64,000 bases of DNA from Pirellula sp. (GCA_013822735.1 PNKZ01000002.1:1-64000); one strand, 5' to 3'; positions 1 to 8,916 are shown, counted from the first letter of the stretch. Program-made: numbers and translations. Notes: generated from the sequence alone by a model not told the origin.

Positions 1-306
1 GTCGCGAATCGCCTTGTCGTAGTCCCCTTTTTTAGTCCAGGCGACGCCGCGGCTGACGTAAGCCGTCGTGAATTTCGGATCGAGTCGCAGGGCCTCGTCG
101 TTGTCGCGAATCGCCTTGTCGTAGTCCCCTTTTTTAGTCCAGGCGATGCCGCGGCTGACGTAAGCCGGTGCGTGTTTCGGGTCGAGCCGCAGGGCCTCGT
201 GGTAGTCGCGAAGCGCTTTGTCGTGGTCTTGTTTGCGACTCCAAGCGTTGCCGCGGCAGGTGTAATGGGGCGCTGAGGGATCAAGCCGAATCGCTTCGTT
301 GAGATC
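1..306 (-). repeat. 102-bp tandem repeat encoding TPR units
   Basis: Units at 1-102 and 103-204 are nearly identical in nucleotide sequence, and a third, more diverged unit follows at 205-306. The 102-bp period equals the 34 codons of one TPR. The near identity of the outer units points to recent duplication. The array continues beyond the left edge. Confidence 0.85.
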
Positions 307-684
307 AGCAATTGCGATATCGAGTTCTCCCAAATTACTCCAGACATTGGCTCGGCCGTTATAGAGACGTGCGGAACTTGGATTGGCTCGTAGCATCGCC
401 GTGAGTCGGTCGATCGCGCGACGGTCGAGCGGGATCACCTTCGTCACTTCCAGCCAGCCGGGCTTGCCGTTGCTGAGCCAGAGCCAGCCGCGGTTCACGT
501 CGGTGACCGTGAGCACAAGGCCCGGCCACACGTCGTCGACTTCCGTCCGGCCGTCGACCAAGAGCTTGCCGTCGGCGACGACCACGACCTTGTCGCCCGC
601 GCGATAGGTTCGCCCCTCCGCGCTGCCGGCCATCGCTGCCAGAGCCGCGGAACCGATTACCAAAACCCAAAGCATTCGGAACAT
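1..684 (-). CDS. TPR-repeat protein, C-terminus beyond the left edge
   Basis: At least 228 codons are present and the frame is open to base 1, so the C-terminus is missing. The start is the ATG at 684, with GAGGAG about 10 bases upstream; a second in-frame ATG is at 675. The first ~23 residues form a hydrophobic signal peptide ending near AGSAEG. Residues ~25-85 form a small module with VVVVADGKLLV and WLWLSNGKPGWLEV, reminiscent of SH3-like domains. From about residue 95 onward come 34-residue tetratricopeptide repeats with the pattern DKAIRDNDEALRLDP. TPRs mediate protein-protein contacts, and a secreted or periplasmic scaffold role is inferred. The partner is unknown. Confidence 0.85.
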   Translation of the reverse strand, partial: MFRMLWVLVIGSAALAAMAGSAEGRTYRAGDKVVVVADGKLLVDGRTEVDDVWPGLVLTVTDVNRGWLWLSNGKPGWLEVTKVIPLDRRAIDRLTAMLRANPSSARLYNGRANVWSNLGELDIAIADLNEAIRLDPSAPHYTCRGNAWSRKQDHDKALRDYHEALRLDPKHAPAYVSRGIAWTKKGDYDKAIRDNDEALRLDPKFTTAYVSRGVAWTKKGDYDKAIRD

Positions 685-830
685 CGGAGATCGCTCCTCG
701 GAAGTTACGAAAGCCGGCAACGTCGCCGAACGAATTTAACATACCCTGCTGCAGAAAGGGGCGGCAAACGGCCGGTTGTTGACTGTCCGGATCGCTGCGA
801 ACCGGTCCACAATATTCTCAATTCGCGGGT

Positions 831-857
831 GGCTCAGGTTGCTTTGTAACCTGGGCC
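831..857. repeat. Diverged CCCAGGTTGC-type palindrome
   Basis: Arms at 831-842 and 846-857 pair with two mismatches around a short TTT loop. The element is related to the better copies at 983-1005 and 1974-1996 and lies in the opposite orientation relative to their flanking sequence. Confidence 0.5.
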
Positions 858-982
858 TACAAGAGGAAGAGCGGCGTTCAACTTTTGCGACGGCGTGTTT
901 CCTGGCGACCCGCGATGATTCTGCAGCGCGTTCGAGGCTGCAATTAACGGTCGGGCTGCGGCTCGCTTCGGCCTCTCCTAAA

Positions 983-1005
983 CCCAGGTTGCAGAGCAAC
1001 CTGGG
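983..1005. repeat. REP-like palindrome CCCAGGTTGC/GCAACCTGGG
   Basis: Perfect 10-bp arms (983-992 and 996-1005) surround a 3-base loop. The flanks are also shared: GCTTCGGCCTC upstream recurs at the 2110 copy, and GGCACCCGCG downstream recurs at the 1974 copy. The repeat unit is therefore longer than the hairpin. Confidence 0.7.
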
Positions 1006-1160
1006 GCACCCGCGCGGCAGGCGTGCCGTCGCGATGGATCGTGGCTCCGAATTCCTCCAGCGCCTCCGGCGCACGAACAGTTGTCCGTGCCACCCTGCGA
1101 CTTGCCAAACTTACGTGTAACGACACGCACGATTGCCCTAGTGAGTGGAAAGCCTTCGCG

Positions 1161-1280
1161 CGTCTTAGCCCCCGACGAGTCGTCTGTCGTGAGCGGAGTC
1201 GAACTGCCGGGGGCAATACGGCCCGATCTGCGTGGAGCACGCGTCAACAATCCCCGGGCGACTCGCCCGGGGCTAAGACG
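1161..1280. repeat. 120-bp REPIN-like/MITE-like element with 22-bp inverted ends
   Basis: The ends at 1161-1182 and 1259-1280 are inverted copies matching at 20 of 22 positions; both begin CGTCTTAGCCCC when read inward. The right end lies in a hairpin with arms at 1252-1260 and 1264-1272. The left end holds a weaker palindrome (GACGAGTCGTC). Two hairpins in inverted orientation about 120 bp apart match the REPIN layout. No coding content is visible. Confidence 0.6.
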
Positions 1281-1332
1281 ACATACAAACAAGCTGCGAC
1301 AAGAATCTTTCGACGACTCTTCGCGCACGCAC

Positions 1333-1794
1333 TTATTTCAAGACGCGTTGGTACTTTACGTACGTCTCGAACGTGCCCTCGACGGATTTCATTTGCTTCG
1401 GGCGCGGGGCCGTCGGGACGGCGATGCACTCTTCGTAGGTGTCGCCGTCGAGGCGGTAGATTCCTAAATGCTTCTGCCCGACCATCTCGGGGTAATCGTC
1501 GTATTGCGTCGGGCGAAACTCGAACTTCGCCGGCGACCGTTTGGCGGCGACGTCGTACTTCGCGAGGCCTTTCATCACGAGCTTGTCGCCGTCCCAAACT
1601 TCCAGCTTGCCGTCGGCATGTTGGATGTAGCGATAGCGTTCGGCCAGCGGCGCGCCGTCGCTGACCACTTCCACCACTTTCCACGTGCCGACCAGCTGGG
1701 CGGGCACCGGACTCGCTTGCCTGTCGTCGGTGATCGCCGCCGAGCTAAGCAAACGCAGCGACATGAGACCGGCGAGCAGCCAGGAGAGATGCAT
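1333..1794 (-). CDS. TIGR03067-type secreted planctomycete protein
   Basis: The 153-residue protein starts at the ATG at 1794; the frame is open further upstream but without a signal. The N-terminus MHLSWLLAGLMSLRLLSSAA looks like a signal peptide. The mature part begins PAQLVGTWKVVEVVSDGAP and includes WDGDKLVMKG and a C-terminal YVKYQRV segment. This matches the layout of the TIGR03067 family, small lipocalin-like proteins common in Planctomycetes whose function is unknown. The assignment rests on the L-x-G-x-W-K-V-V opening and overall length. It stands alone between repeat-rich spacers. Confidence 0.8.
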   Translation of the reverse strand: MHLSWLLAGLMSLRLLSSAAITDDRQASPVPAQLVGTWKVVEVVSDGAPLAERYRYIQHADGKLEVWDGDKLVMKGLAKYDVAAKRSPAKFEFRPTQYDDYPEMVGQKHLGIYRLDGDTYEECIAVPTAPRPKQMKSVEGTFETYVKYQRVLK

Positions 1795-1973
1795 CGTAGA
1801 GAGCTCCGGATGGATGAACGGAAGGAAGTGCAGAACGTCGCCACCCGGGCGTGCCGCAGGGAGCGGCATTTAACATTTGCGCCGATGTGTTTTGCGATCG
1901 TCGCGAATATTCTGCCGTGTTGTGGGACCTACGGCAACGAGTTGGGGGATGACTTGCTGCGGCCTCTGGTGAA

Positions 1974-1996
1974 CCCAGGTTGCGGAGCAACCTGGG
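1974..1996. repeat. REP-like palindrome CCCAGGTTGC/GCAACCTGGG
   Basis: Perfect 10-bp arms at 1974-1983 and 1987-1996 with loop GGA. This is the same unit as 983-1005, including the downstream GGCACCCGCG. Confidence 0.7.
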
Positions 1997-2040
1997 GCAC
2001 CCGCGGACGGCACACGGAGTGTGCCTGCAACTTTGCAAAG

Positions 2041-2067
2041 TCCCCTCGCTTGCGCGTCGGGGGCTAG
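2041..2067. repeat. Dispersed repeat with core ACGCGCAAGCGAGGGGA
   Basis: The reverse complement shares a 17-base identical core with 39953-39977, and both copies continue into CTAG-ACCC or CTAG-CCCC. Two copies in separate spacers mark it as a dispersed intergenic repeat. Confidence 0.55.
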
Positions 2068-2109
2068 TGTGTGATGGTGATGCCCTGCTTCGCTTCGGCC
2101 TCTTGTAAA

Positions 2110-2132
2110 CCCAGGTGGCCGAGCAACGTGGG
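2110..2132. repeat. Diverged CCCAGGTTGC-type palindrome
   Basis: Arms at 2110-2119 and 2123-2132 are related to the perfect copies but carry mismatches (CCCAGGTGGC and GCAACGTGGG). The upstream CTTCGGCCTCTTGTAAA resembles the flank of the 983 copy. Confidence 0.5.
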
Positions 2133-2415
2133 GTGCCCGAGCTTGTTGAGCGTGTTCGTCTGTTTCCGTGCCATTGTGCGGGAAAACGGGCGACATCGGG
2201 CGTTGATTGCCGAACCTTCCTGGATCCGTCCATCGCTATTCGTCGGCCGCGGCGGTAGTATAGACGGCTGAAGTTGGCCGGATGGCCCTCTTTTCTTATC
2301 TAGCTGCTGCGCCTCTGGCGTGACGTGACGGCTATCTAACCAATCTGCCCCATCCGTTTTCGGATCGTCTTGTTCCCGCGGGAAGCAAGATCGTTGCGCA
2401 GAAAGGTGTACCGTC

Positions 2416-3972
2416 ATGGCCTCGGACAATGAACACGAGCTCTCCTCACAAGAAAAGGGAGAACGCTTCGACCTGTTGGCGACGGATGCGAAAGAGTACG
2501 CCGTTTTCTTGATCGGGCTCGGCGGCCAATTGATTTGCTGGAACGTCGGAGCGGAACAGCTCTTCGGCTACCAAACCCATGAAATCGTCAACCAGCACTT
2601 TTCGCGCTTCTTCACGCACGAAGACGTGCTCACGGGGCAGCCGGAGCACGAGCTCAAGACCGCAATGAGCGAAGGTCGGGCAGACAGTTTTTGCTGGCAG
2701 GTTCGCAAAGACGGTTCACGATTTTGGTGCCACGTTGTTCTGACGCCGCTGCTCAACGAGCATAAGCAAGTTCGTTCTTATGCCCGAGTGATCCACGACC
2801 TTTCCGAAAAAGACGCCACGCAGGCGCAGCGGATACGTGCCGACGGACTGGCGGAGGCGAATCGAAGCAAGGAAGAGTTCATGGCGTTGCTGTCGCACGA
2901 ACTGCGCAGCCCGTTGTCGCCGATTCTCAACGCCTTAAACATCTTTCGGCAGTTGCAGACGAGCGATCCGATTCTCCAACAAGCCGCGCACATTATTGAA
3001 CGCCAAGTAGGCCAGATGGTGCGGCTGGTCGACGACCTGTTGGACATCACGCGCATCACGAAAGGAAAGCTGCGCCTTACCAAGGAGCAGGTCGAGCTGC
3101 GACTCGTCGTGAACGTCGCGGCGGAAGCCGCTCGTCCCTTTATGGATGCGCGCAAGCACGAATTTTCCGTCTCGCTCCCGACGGAGCCGCTCTGGGTCGA
3201 GGCCGATCCGGCGAGAATGGAGCAGGTGATCGTCAATCTGCTGAATAACGCCGCGAAGTACACCGACACCGGCGGGCTCATCCGAATGACCGTCAGCCGA
3301 GAAGAGAACGACGCCGTGATCCGTGTACGCGACAACGGCGTCGGGATTGCGTCGGAACTTCTGCCGCACATCTTCGAACTGTTCACCCAAGTCGACGGCT
3401 CGCTCGGTCGCTCTTACGGCGGCTTGGGCATCGGCTTGGCGCTCGCCAAAAACTTAGTGGAGATGCACGACGGCAGGCTACAGGCCTCGAGCGCCGGCTT
3501 GGGCAAGGGGTGCGAGTTTACCGTGAAGTTGCCGGTGCTGACGAAGCCGACGGCGCGAGAATCGGAAACGCGGCTCCTGCCGGGAAAGACCGAGCGACCG
3601 CTCCGGGTGCTGATTGTGGAAGACAATGTCGATGCAGGCGACAGCTTGAGCATGTTGTTGCGGCTGCACGGCCACGACGTTCGGCTTGCGCGCTCCGGCC
3701 CTACCGCGCTGGAAATGGTGGCGACCGCACTTCCCGACGTGGTGCTGCTTGATATCGGCCTGCCCGGCATGGATGGTTACCAAGTGGCGAAGCAGCTACG
3801 GGCACGCCCGATTTTCCAGAACGTGATGCTGTGCGCCTTAACGGGATACACGCCGAGCGAAGCGGACCGCCAACGGCAGCAAGAAACGGGCTTCGATCAC
3901 TACTACGTGAAGCCGATCGAGTTGTCGAAATTGCTGGAGCTCTTCAAGACGGTGAAGCTCTCGCCGTCCTGA
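2416..3972 (+). CDS. PAS-domain hybrid histidine kinase with C-terminal receiver
   Basis: This 518-residue soluble sensor has no signal peptide or membrane segment. A PAS domain occupies residues ~20-130. A HisKA domain follows, with phospho-accepting H161 in SHELRSPL. The HATPase domain (~265-375) has the N box NLLNNAAKY, G1 box DNGVGI and G2 region GGLGIGLAL. The receiver domain (396-515) has acidic E402/D403, phosphorylated D446 in LLDIGLPGMDG and K499. Phosphate would pass from H161 to D446, with an external phosphotransfer or effector protein expected downstream. The start follows GAAAGGTG. No adjacent target gene identifies the pathway. Confidence 0.95.
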   Translation: MASDNEHELSSQEKGERFDLLATDAKEYAVFLIGLGGQLICWNVGAEQLFGYQTHEIVNQHFSRFFTHEDVLTGQPEHELKTAMSEGRADSFCWQVRKDGSRFWCHVVLTPLLNEHKQVRSYARVIHDLSEKDATQAQRIRADGLAEANRSKEEFMALLSHELRSPLSPILNALNIFRQLQTSDPILQQAAHIIERQVGQMVRLVDDLLDITRITKGKLRLTKEQVELRLVVNVAAEAARPFMDARKHEFSVSLPTEPLWVEADPARMEQVIVNLLNNAAKYTDTGGLIRMTVSREENDAVIRVRDNGVGIASELLPHIFELFTQVDGSLGRSYGGLGIGLALAKNLVEMHDGRLQASSAGLGKGCEFTVKLPVLTKPTARESETRLLPGKTERPLRVLIVEDNVDAGDSLSMLLRLHGHDVRLARSGPTALEMVATALPDVVLLDIGLPGMDGYQVAKQLRARPIFQNVMLCALTGYTPSEADRQRQQETGFDHYYVKPIELSKLLELFKTVKLSPS

Positions 3973-4021
3973 TTGCTCTGCGGGAGTTTGGCGGCCAGCG
4001 CGAACGTGGGCTGCGCGCGAG

Positions 4022-5452
4022 TTACTGCACGAGCTTGAGCGGTCGATCGGCGGCGACTTGCGAGAAGACGGCTTCCAATTGCGCTTGCACTTGAGCGATC
4101 GGCTGACCGCCGGGAACGATAAACGCGGCGCCGCCGGTGATATCGGCCACTTGCTGCATGAGCGCGGTGTCGGCATAGGCGCCCAGCGCGATGGTGACGA
4201 CGGGAATCTTGGCCGAGGCGCAGGTATTGGCCTCGTTGATCACGGCCGCCTTGTCCAACGTCGTATTACCCGTCGGCAGATTCACGACGCCGTCGGTCAT
4301 GAGGACGATCATCTTCTTCGCGCCGACGCGAGCATTATTTTGCAAATCGATGCGCGCCTTCGTCATACCGGCGGAGATGTTCGTCCCGCCGGTGTAGTGG
4401 CCGGCTTGCTTACTGCGACAGAGACTCGAAACGGTCGCATAGACTTTCGTCAGCGTTTGCTCCAGCTTCGCCGTTCCGTCGCTGAAACTATAAATCGAGA
4501 GGCTGACGCGATCGTCGGTACTATGGTCGGAAAGGAACGCGAGAAACACGTCGACCGCATCTTTCAAGGCGGTTAACGGCTGTTCGCTCGTCGCGTACAA
4601 AAACGGCGTGTCGGAATAGCCGCAGCGCTTTTCCAACACATAGCTGAGCATCGTCATCATGCCGTATTTGCAACGATAGCCGGCCGCTTGGACATCATTG
4701 TCCGTTTGCACGTAGTCGATGAACTCGTCCCAAGAGCCTCCGGGGCAGGGGTAGCTGACGGAGTTTAATCCGAACTGATTCTTCACGGCCGTATTGCTGG
4801 TATTCGTGGAGCCATACGCAACCGGCGTCCAGTTCATGGTGCCGTAGCGCGGCGACCCGAGCTGCTGCCAGATCTGAAGGAGATTCGCCTCGATCGCCGT
4901 CTGTCCCAATAAGTTGATGTTGCGAAACTGACTGTCGTAGCACATCGATCCGGAGTAATCGAGCACGAGGCCTATGTCGCGCGGCTGATAGGTGGCGATC
5001 GACTTGCTTTGGATGTTGAAGGTCTGGGCGTTGAGCACCTTGCCGAAGAAGAGCGGCGTCTGGTTTTGATTGGCCGTGACTCGAACGGCGTTCGGAGAAT
5101 TGTTCGTCACGGTGAAGACGCGCGTGTTCAGATCCCAGAAGCCGTACTCGAACGTGGCGTTCGACGTATTGATTGACTTGCCGCCGACTTTGTTCGCCGT
5201 GAGATAGGCTTGTCCTTCCGTCGTGGCCCCCGCCGTGCCGTTGACGAGTGCTCCGGCGGCGGCGTAAGCGGCGGCATCGGTGGCACGCTGGATCTCCGTA
5301 CGCGCATTCGCGATATATCCGATGTCGACCGCAAATGCGATCAGCCCGAGCATGAACGTCATCAGCACTGCGGTTAATACGAGGATGATGCCGCGACGCG
5401 AAGCTGGACTGCGGCGATTCGTAGGCCTGCAGCGACGGATGAATGTCGACAT
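4022..5452 (-). CDS. TadG-like pilus-assembly/von Willebrand factor A protein
   Basis: The 476-residue protein begins with a basic tail followed by one membrane helix (residues ~21-43, RRGIILVLTAVLMTFMLGL). It then shows the TadE/TadG-type stretch FAVDIGYIANARTEIQRATDAAA, typical of Flp/Tad pilus proteins. A von Willebrand A domain starts near residue 158 with the MIDAS motif DYSGS (165-169), expected to bind a divalent cation. Later segments (KKMIVLMTDGVVN, VVTIALGAYADTALM) fit the rest of that fold. The protein is probably anchored in the inner membrane with the domain outside. No other tad genes are adjacent, so a role in Flp pili is uncertain. Confidence 0.85.
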   Translation of the reverse strand: MSTFIRRCRPTNRRSPASRRGIILVLTAVLMTFMLGLIAFAVDIGYIANARTEIQRATDAAAYAAAGALVNGTAGATTEGQAYLTANKVGGKSINTSNATFEYGFWDLNTRVFTVTNNSPNAVRVTANQNQTPLFFGKVLNAQTFNIQSKSIATYQPRDIGLVLDYSGSMCYDSQFRNINLLGQTAIEANLLQIWQQLGSPRYGTMNWTPVAYGSTNTSNTAVKNQFGLNSVSYPCPGGSWDEFIDYVQTDNDVQAAGYRCKYGMMTMLSYVLEKRCGYSDTPFLYATSEQPLTALKDAVDVFLAFLSDHSTDDRVSLSIYSFSDGTAKLEQTLTKVYATVSSLCRSKQAGHYTGGTNISAGMTKARIDLQNNARVGAKKMIVLMTDGVVNLPTGNTTLDKAAVINEANTCASAKIPVVTIALGAYADTALMQQVADITGGAAFIVPGGQPIAQVQAQLEAVFSQVAADRPLKLVQ

Positions 5453-5858
5453 ACGCTTGATTCAGTCTCGGTTTTATTAGTCGCAGAACCGGCATTACCG
5501 ACTGCCTGAGAAGGATACACCCCAATTTGTTCACGGATGGCGTCGTCCGCTGGTCGATCTTAGCGCGGTCGACGGACGTTTGCGGATGGTGACGGAGCGG
5601 GTGCGAGCACTCGCGGGCGGCAATCGTCAAGCGTTGCCATCGCGGTGCGGCGCTTCGCAGGGGAGTCGGCACGGCATGGTTGGGCCCGACTTCAGGAGCA
5701 CCCGCTATTCGGATCGCGAAGCGGTCGCCGCTTTATTCCGACGGTGACGATTGCATCGACCGATTCGTGTTCAGATTGCGGTTTTTACTACGTCGCTGCC
5801 GGTTGCGAGCTAGGATTTTGCAGAACCCATTCACGAAGACGATTGCGGCTTTCGTACG
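5453..5858. other. Intergenic region without recognised features
   Basis: This spacer lies between the divergent TadG-like gene and a small plus-strand frame. Overlapping frames on both strands look like composition artefacts. I see no repeat, hairpin or tRNA-like sequence. Promoters for both directions probably lie here. Confidence 0.4.
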
Positions 5859-6086
5859 ATGCTCTACATGCAAACCTCGACTCCCGAAGAACTGCACAAT
5901 CAACTGGAGCGAATGTTTCGGCAAGCGGCGGCGATGACGGAAGGGTCCGAGACGGACGCCGATCTGGCGAGGCGGATGCTCAATCAGCTGGCGATCGGCA
6001 TCGAGTCGACGCGAGCGCGACCACGAGCCTCGGACGCTCCTGCGCAAACACCGTCGGACGGGCAGTACTGCAGCGCGCGACGGTAG
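5859..6086 (+). CDS. Small hypothetical helical protein
   Basis: A 75-residue frame begins MLYMQTSTPEELHNQLERM. The first 50 residues have a plausible amphipathic helical pattern with acidic and polar content unlike the arginine-rich spurious frames around it; the last 25 are low complexity. No clear ribosome binding site precedes either the ATG at 5859 or the one at 5868. It lies upstream of a response regulator gene and reads in the same direction. I do not recognise a family. Confidence 0.4.
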   Translation: MLYMQTSTPEELHNQLERMFRQAAAMTEGSETDADLARRMLNQLAIGIESTRARPRASDAPAQTPSDGQYCSARR

Positions 6087-6246
6087 CGCTTCGTTCCGGT
6101 GGTAGCGGTTGTTACGGCCCGCGAGGTCTCTGAAGCGGCGTTTCTGCTCACATGGCGCAGCAGCGACCTAGACTATGGGAGGCTTCGCTGCGCGAGGCGC
6201 CGCGAGCTTCCTGATTCGACTTCGGCATCCTTTTCCCACGGCCATC

Positions 6247-6639
6247 ATGCGTCACGTTCTACTTTGCGATGACGATCTGCCGTTGGTGCGAGCCATGGAA
6301 GTCGGATTTCTCCGCGAAGGGTATCGCGCTAGTTGTTGCTTCGACGGACAGTCGGCCTTGGAGTCGATACTTCGTGACGTGCCCGATTTGCTCATTACCG
6401 ACTATTGCATGCCGCGGTTGAACGGCGTGCAACTGATTGAAAAGCTCCGAGCGGAAGAACAAACACGGGCTCTGCCGATCATCGTGTTGACGGCGAAGGG
6501 GCACGAGCTCGACTTGGAAAAATTAGCCGGCCGATACGGCATTCATTCGGTGATTTCCAAGCCGTTTAGTCCGCGCGCGTTGATCCGGTTGGTGAACGCG
6601 ACATTGGTCGCGGTCGCGCAGTGGCAAGCCGCGCAGTAG
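6247..6639 (+). CDS. Single-domain response regulator (CheY-like)
   Basis: The protein is 130 residues, essentially a bare receiver domain. Acidic D8-D10 (LLCDDDLPL), phospho-acceptor D52 (LLITDYCMPRLNG), T82 (IIVLTAKG) and K105 (VISKPFSP) are all in place. There is no output domain, so it probably acts by protein-protein contact or in a phosphorelay. I chose the ATG at 6247 because MRHVLLCDDD is the normal start of the fold; the frame extends upstream to 6175 without domain content. The hybrid kinase at 2416-3972 is a conceivable partner, but nothing proves it. Confidence 0.92.
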   Translation: MRHVLLCDDDLPLVRAMEVGFLREGYRASCCFDGQSALESILRDVPDLLITDYCMPRLNGVQLIEKLRAEEQTRALPIIVLTAKGHELDLEKLAGRYGIHSVISKPFSPRALIRLVNATLVAVAQWQAAQ

Positions 6640-6714
6640 CGAGCCGCGCAGCGACTCGGCCGTCGGCGTCGCCGCGCATCGCACGCCGCTTCGGCTGCAG
6701 CCCGACGGCTCGTG

Positions 6715-7569
6715 CTACGCCAGCGACACGCCTTGATGCTGCAACTGGCTTTTCAGCATTGGTTCGAAGTGCTGACCCGGCGCTAGTTGGCAGTCGACGA
6801 CCATCTGGCGCAACGAGACGCTGCCGAAATCGCTGGCGACGGCCGCCTCGGCGGCGTCGCGCGTGTTGCCGATCCGCACGAGCCCGTTGAGGTGCGCTAA
6901 TCGCGTGGCGTCGAAAATCAGCCACCGGCCGTCGATGTAGGCCTCGAAGCAGGCATGGAAATCGGGGGGCTGAAGCTGGTAAGCGTAGCCGGAAAAATAG
7001 CGCGCCGGAATCGTCAACGCCCGGCAAAGCGCGATGCCGAGATGCGCGAAGTCGCGGCAAACCCCTTCGCGTTGCGTGACGGTATCAAACGCCGACGTTT
7101 GGGCGTCGGTGCTGCCGGGCACGTACTTCACGTTGCCGTAGATCCAATCGGAGATGGCGACGACCTTTTCATACGTCCCCTGAATCTTGCCGAACAAGTC
7201 CCACGCCAAGCGCGCCAACCGATCCGATTGGCAATAGCGGCTGGGAAACAGAAACGGCAGCGCGGCCTGGTTCATTTTCGCCACCGATTCGGCATCCATG
7301 TGCTCGGGCTGGTGAAACTGATAGGCGCAGTCGACCGTGCCCTCATAACGAATGGAAAGTTGCGTGGCCGTGCCGGTTTCCAAACGGAGGTAGCGGTTGT
7401 CGCCGCCGACGTCGGAAAACTCTTCGACCTGGATGTACGGCTCGATCGTAAGCCGCTCCTCGACCACGGTCTGCACCGAGTTGCGTTGCGGGTTGATGTT
7501 CAGGATCAACGTCGAAGGGCACTCGACGTTGTAATCGATTTGACAGGAGACGTTAAAACGCAACGACAT
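6715..7569 (-). CDS. Transglutaminase-like cysteine protease-fold protein
   Basis: The 284-residue protein has an N-terminal beta domain and a transglutaminase core. The triad is visible as C171 (REGVCRDFAHL), H205 (PDFHACFEAYI) and D220 (WLIFDATRL). This arrangement matches bacterial transglutaminase-like proteins that hydrolyse or ligate peptide bonds; the substrate is unknown. I use the ATG at 7569. A TTG seven codons upstream is possible, but MSLRFNVSCQIDY is the usual opening. There is no signal peptide, so a cytoplasmic location is likely. It is followed downstream by a short spacer and the convergent response regulator gene. Confidence 0.9.
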   Translation of the reverse strand: MSLRFNVSCQIDYNVECPSTLILNINPQRNSVQTVVEERLTIEPYIQVEEFSDVGGDNRYLRLETGTATQLSIRYEGTVDCAYQFHQPEHMDAESVAKMNQAALPFLFPSRYCQSDRLARLAWDLFGKIQGTYEKVVAISDWIYGNVKYVPGSTDAQTSAFDTVTQREGVCRDFAHLGIALCRALTIPARYFSGYAYQLQPPDFHACFEAYIDGRWLIFDATRLAHLNGLVRIGNTRDAAEAAVASDFGSVSLRQMVVDCQLAPGQHFEPMLKSQLQHQGVSLA

Positions 7570-7808
7570 GGCAGGGGTTCCGGAAAGCAAACGTGAGAAA
7601 ATCAGCGAGATTGCCGCAATAGAGCAAACAGGATGCCGGTGTGAGGCGTTTTCCGCTCGTTCAATTTGAAGAGATTGCGGATGCCACCCAAAGGTCTGCG
7701 CTGTCAGGTTCTTCGAGCCGCGGAAACGTCCGCAAGGGCTCGCTCATTCCGACGTCGGCGCGCACGCCCGCGACATTCGAAGGAACTCGCCGCGCACGAT
7801 GGCGGAGC

Positions 7809-8675
7809 TTAGGCGTTCGTTTCTTGCAGGACCGAAGGCGGCGGCAGTTTGACGTCCCACACGATGCCCAGCCGCTTCAGGCCGCGGATGACGTTGTAGC
7901 CCAGGTCGGACTCGTGCGGCAGGAAACCTTCTTGCGCCGAGCTCGGTGCGCGATGGTGGTTGTTGTGCCAGCCGTCTCCCAACGCCACGATGCCGAGAAT
8001 GAAATTGTTGCGGCTGCTGTCGCCGGTGTCGAACCGTTGCGGGCCGAAGGTGTGTCCGACGGAGCCGATGGCCAACGTGATTTGAAAGGCCAGCGCGGTG
8101 CCGAGGCAATAGCCCCATACGACGCCGTTCCAGCCCATGAGCCAGTAGGCCGTGACGACGCAGGCCAAGGCCGGCAGCATGAACAGCCGGTTGAGCCAGA
8201 CCAGCTCCGGATAGACGGTGAAATCCTTGATGCGCGCATAGTCGCCTTGCGTGATCTTGCGCGAGAGCATCCAGCCGATGTGCGAATGCCAGAACCCGTG
8301 CAGCACCGGAGAGTGCGGGTCGCCTGCTTCATCGGAATGGGCGTGATGGTTGCGATGCGTCGAGGCCCACCAGAGAGGACCGTTTTGCAACGACGCGCAA
8401 CCGACGAAGCCGATGAAGAACTGAAACGCGCGCGAGGTCTTATACGAGCGATGCGCGAAATAACGATGATAGCCGACCGAAACGCCGAGCCCGGCGAAGT
8501 AAGCAAAGAACAACATCGCCGGAATCGACCAGCGAGTGAACTCCACGAAGGGAACGGCGAACACCGCGAAGTGCACGGCAAATCCGGGCGCCATCGTGAG
8601 CGCGTGCTTGATACGTTCGGCGGTAATCGACGGAGCGCGCGGCAGTATGCAGGGCGCGACGACTTCGCTACTCAT
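7809..8675 (-). CDS. Acyl-CoA/fatty acid desaturase (stearoyl-CoA desaturase type)
   Basis: The 288-residue membrane enzyme carries three histidine boxes: HRYFAH (70-75), HRNHH (107-111) and HNNHH (237-241). These ligate the di-iron centre that introduces a cis double bond into an acyl chain. Hydrophobic segments near 30-65, 85-95, 163-180 and 188-205 fit the integral-membrane fold. The start at 8675 follows TTAGGA; the upstream in-frame extension is arginine-rich and rejected. The likely role is tuning membrane fluidity. Electron donors (ferredoxin or cytochrome b5) are not encoded nearby. Confidence 0.93.
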   Translation of the reverse strand: MSSEVVAPCILPRAPSITAERIKHALTMAPGFAVHFAVFAVPFVEFTRWSIPAMLFFAYFAGLGVSVGYHRYFAHRSYKTSRAFQFFIGFVGCASLQNGPLWWASTHRNHHAHSDEAGDPHSPVLHGFWHSHIGWMLSRKITQGDYARIKDFTVYPELVWLNRLFMLPALACVVTAYWLMGWNGVVWGYCLGTALAFQITLAIGSVGHTFGPQRFDTGDSSRNNFILGIVALGDGWHNNHHRAPSSAQEGFLPHESDLGYNVIRGLKRLGIVWDVKLPPPSVLQETNA

Positions 8676-8916
8676 GAAATTCCTAACGACGACGTAGGGG
8701 CGCGTTGCAAGAACCGGGTCGGTCTTCTCGGAGAGTCCGACAAGACAAGCGGTAGAAAGAGCCGTCGTTCCGAAAGAAACGACCGACGGGGATTGCCCCA
8801 CCGCGACGAGTTGCCGGCTTGATTGTAACGGCCTGCGTCGACGGCCACTAGCGACGCCGTTCGACCCGGTCGAAAAACGCGCAGCGCTCACGGCTGCATC
8901 GGAGCGCCGACTGCAA

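Larger units (their letters stand above)
685..1332. other. Intergenic region with palindromic repeats
   Basis: No convincing gene lies here; the open frames are overlapping, arginine-rich and without ribosome binding sites. The region holds two palindromes of the CCCAGGTTGC family and one 120-bp hairpin doublet, listed separately. It also contains the upstream region of the TPR gene, which reads leftward. Confidence 0.6.
1795..2415. other. Intergenic region with three repeat copies
   Basis: No gene can be supported. The spacer separates the divergent TIGR03067-type gene and the hybrid kinase gene, so promoters for both are expected here. It contains palindromes at 1974-1996 and 2110-2132 and an ACGCGCAAGCG-type repeat at 2041-2067. 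Confidence 0.55.

Noticed and set aside
1-306. CRISPR-like array
   Set aside because: The 102-bp repeats are in frame and encode TPR units without spacers.
1023-1664. 213-residue plus-strand frame
   Set aside because: Arginine/serine-rich translation of repeat DNA and of the antisense of the TIGR03067-type gene.
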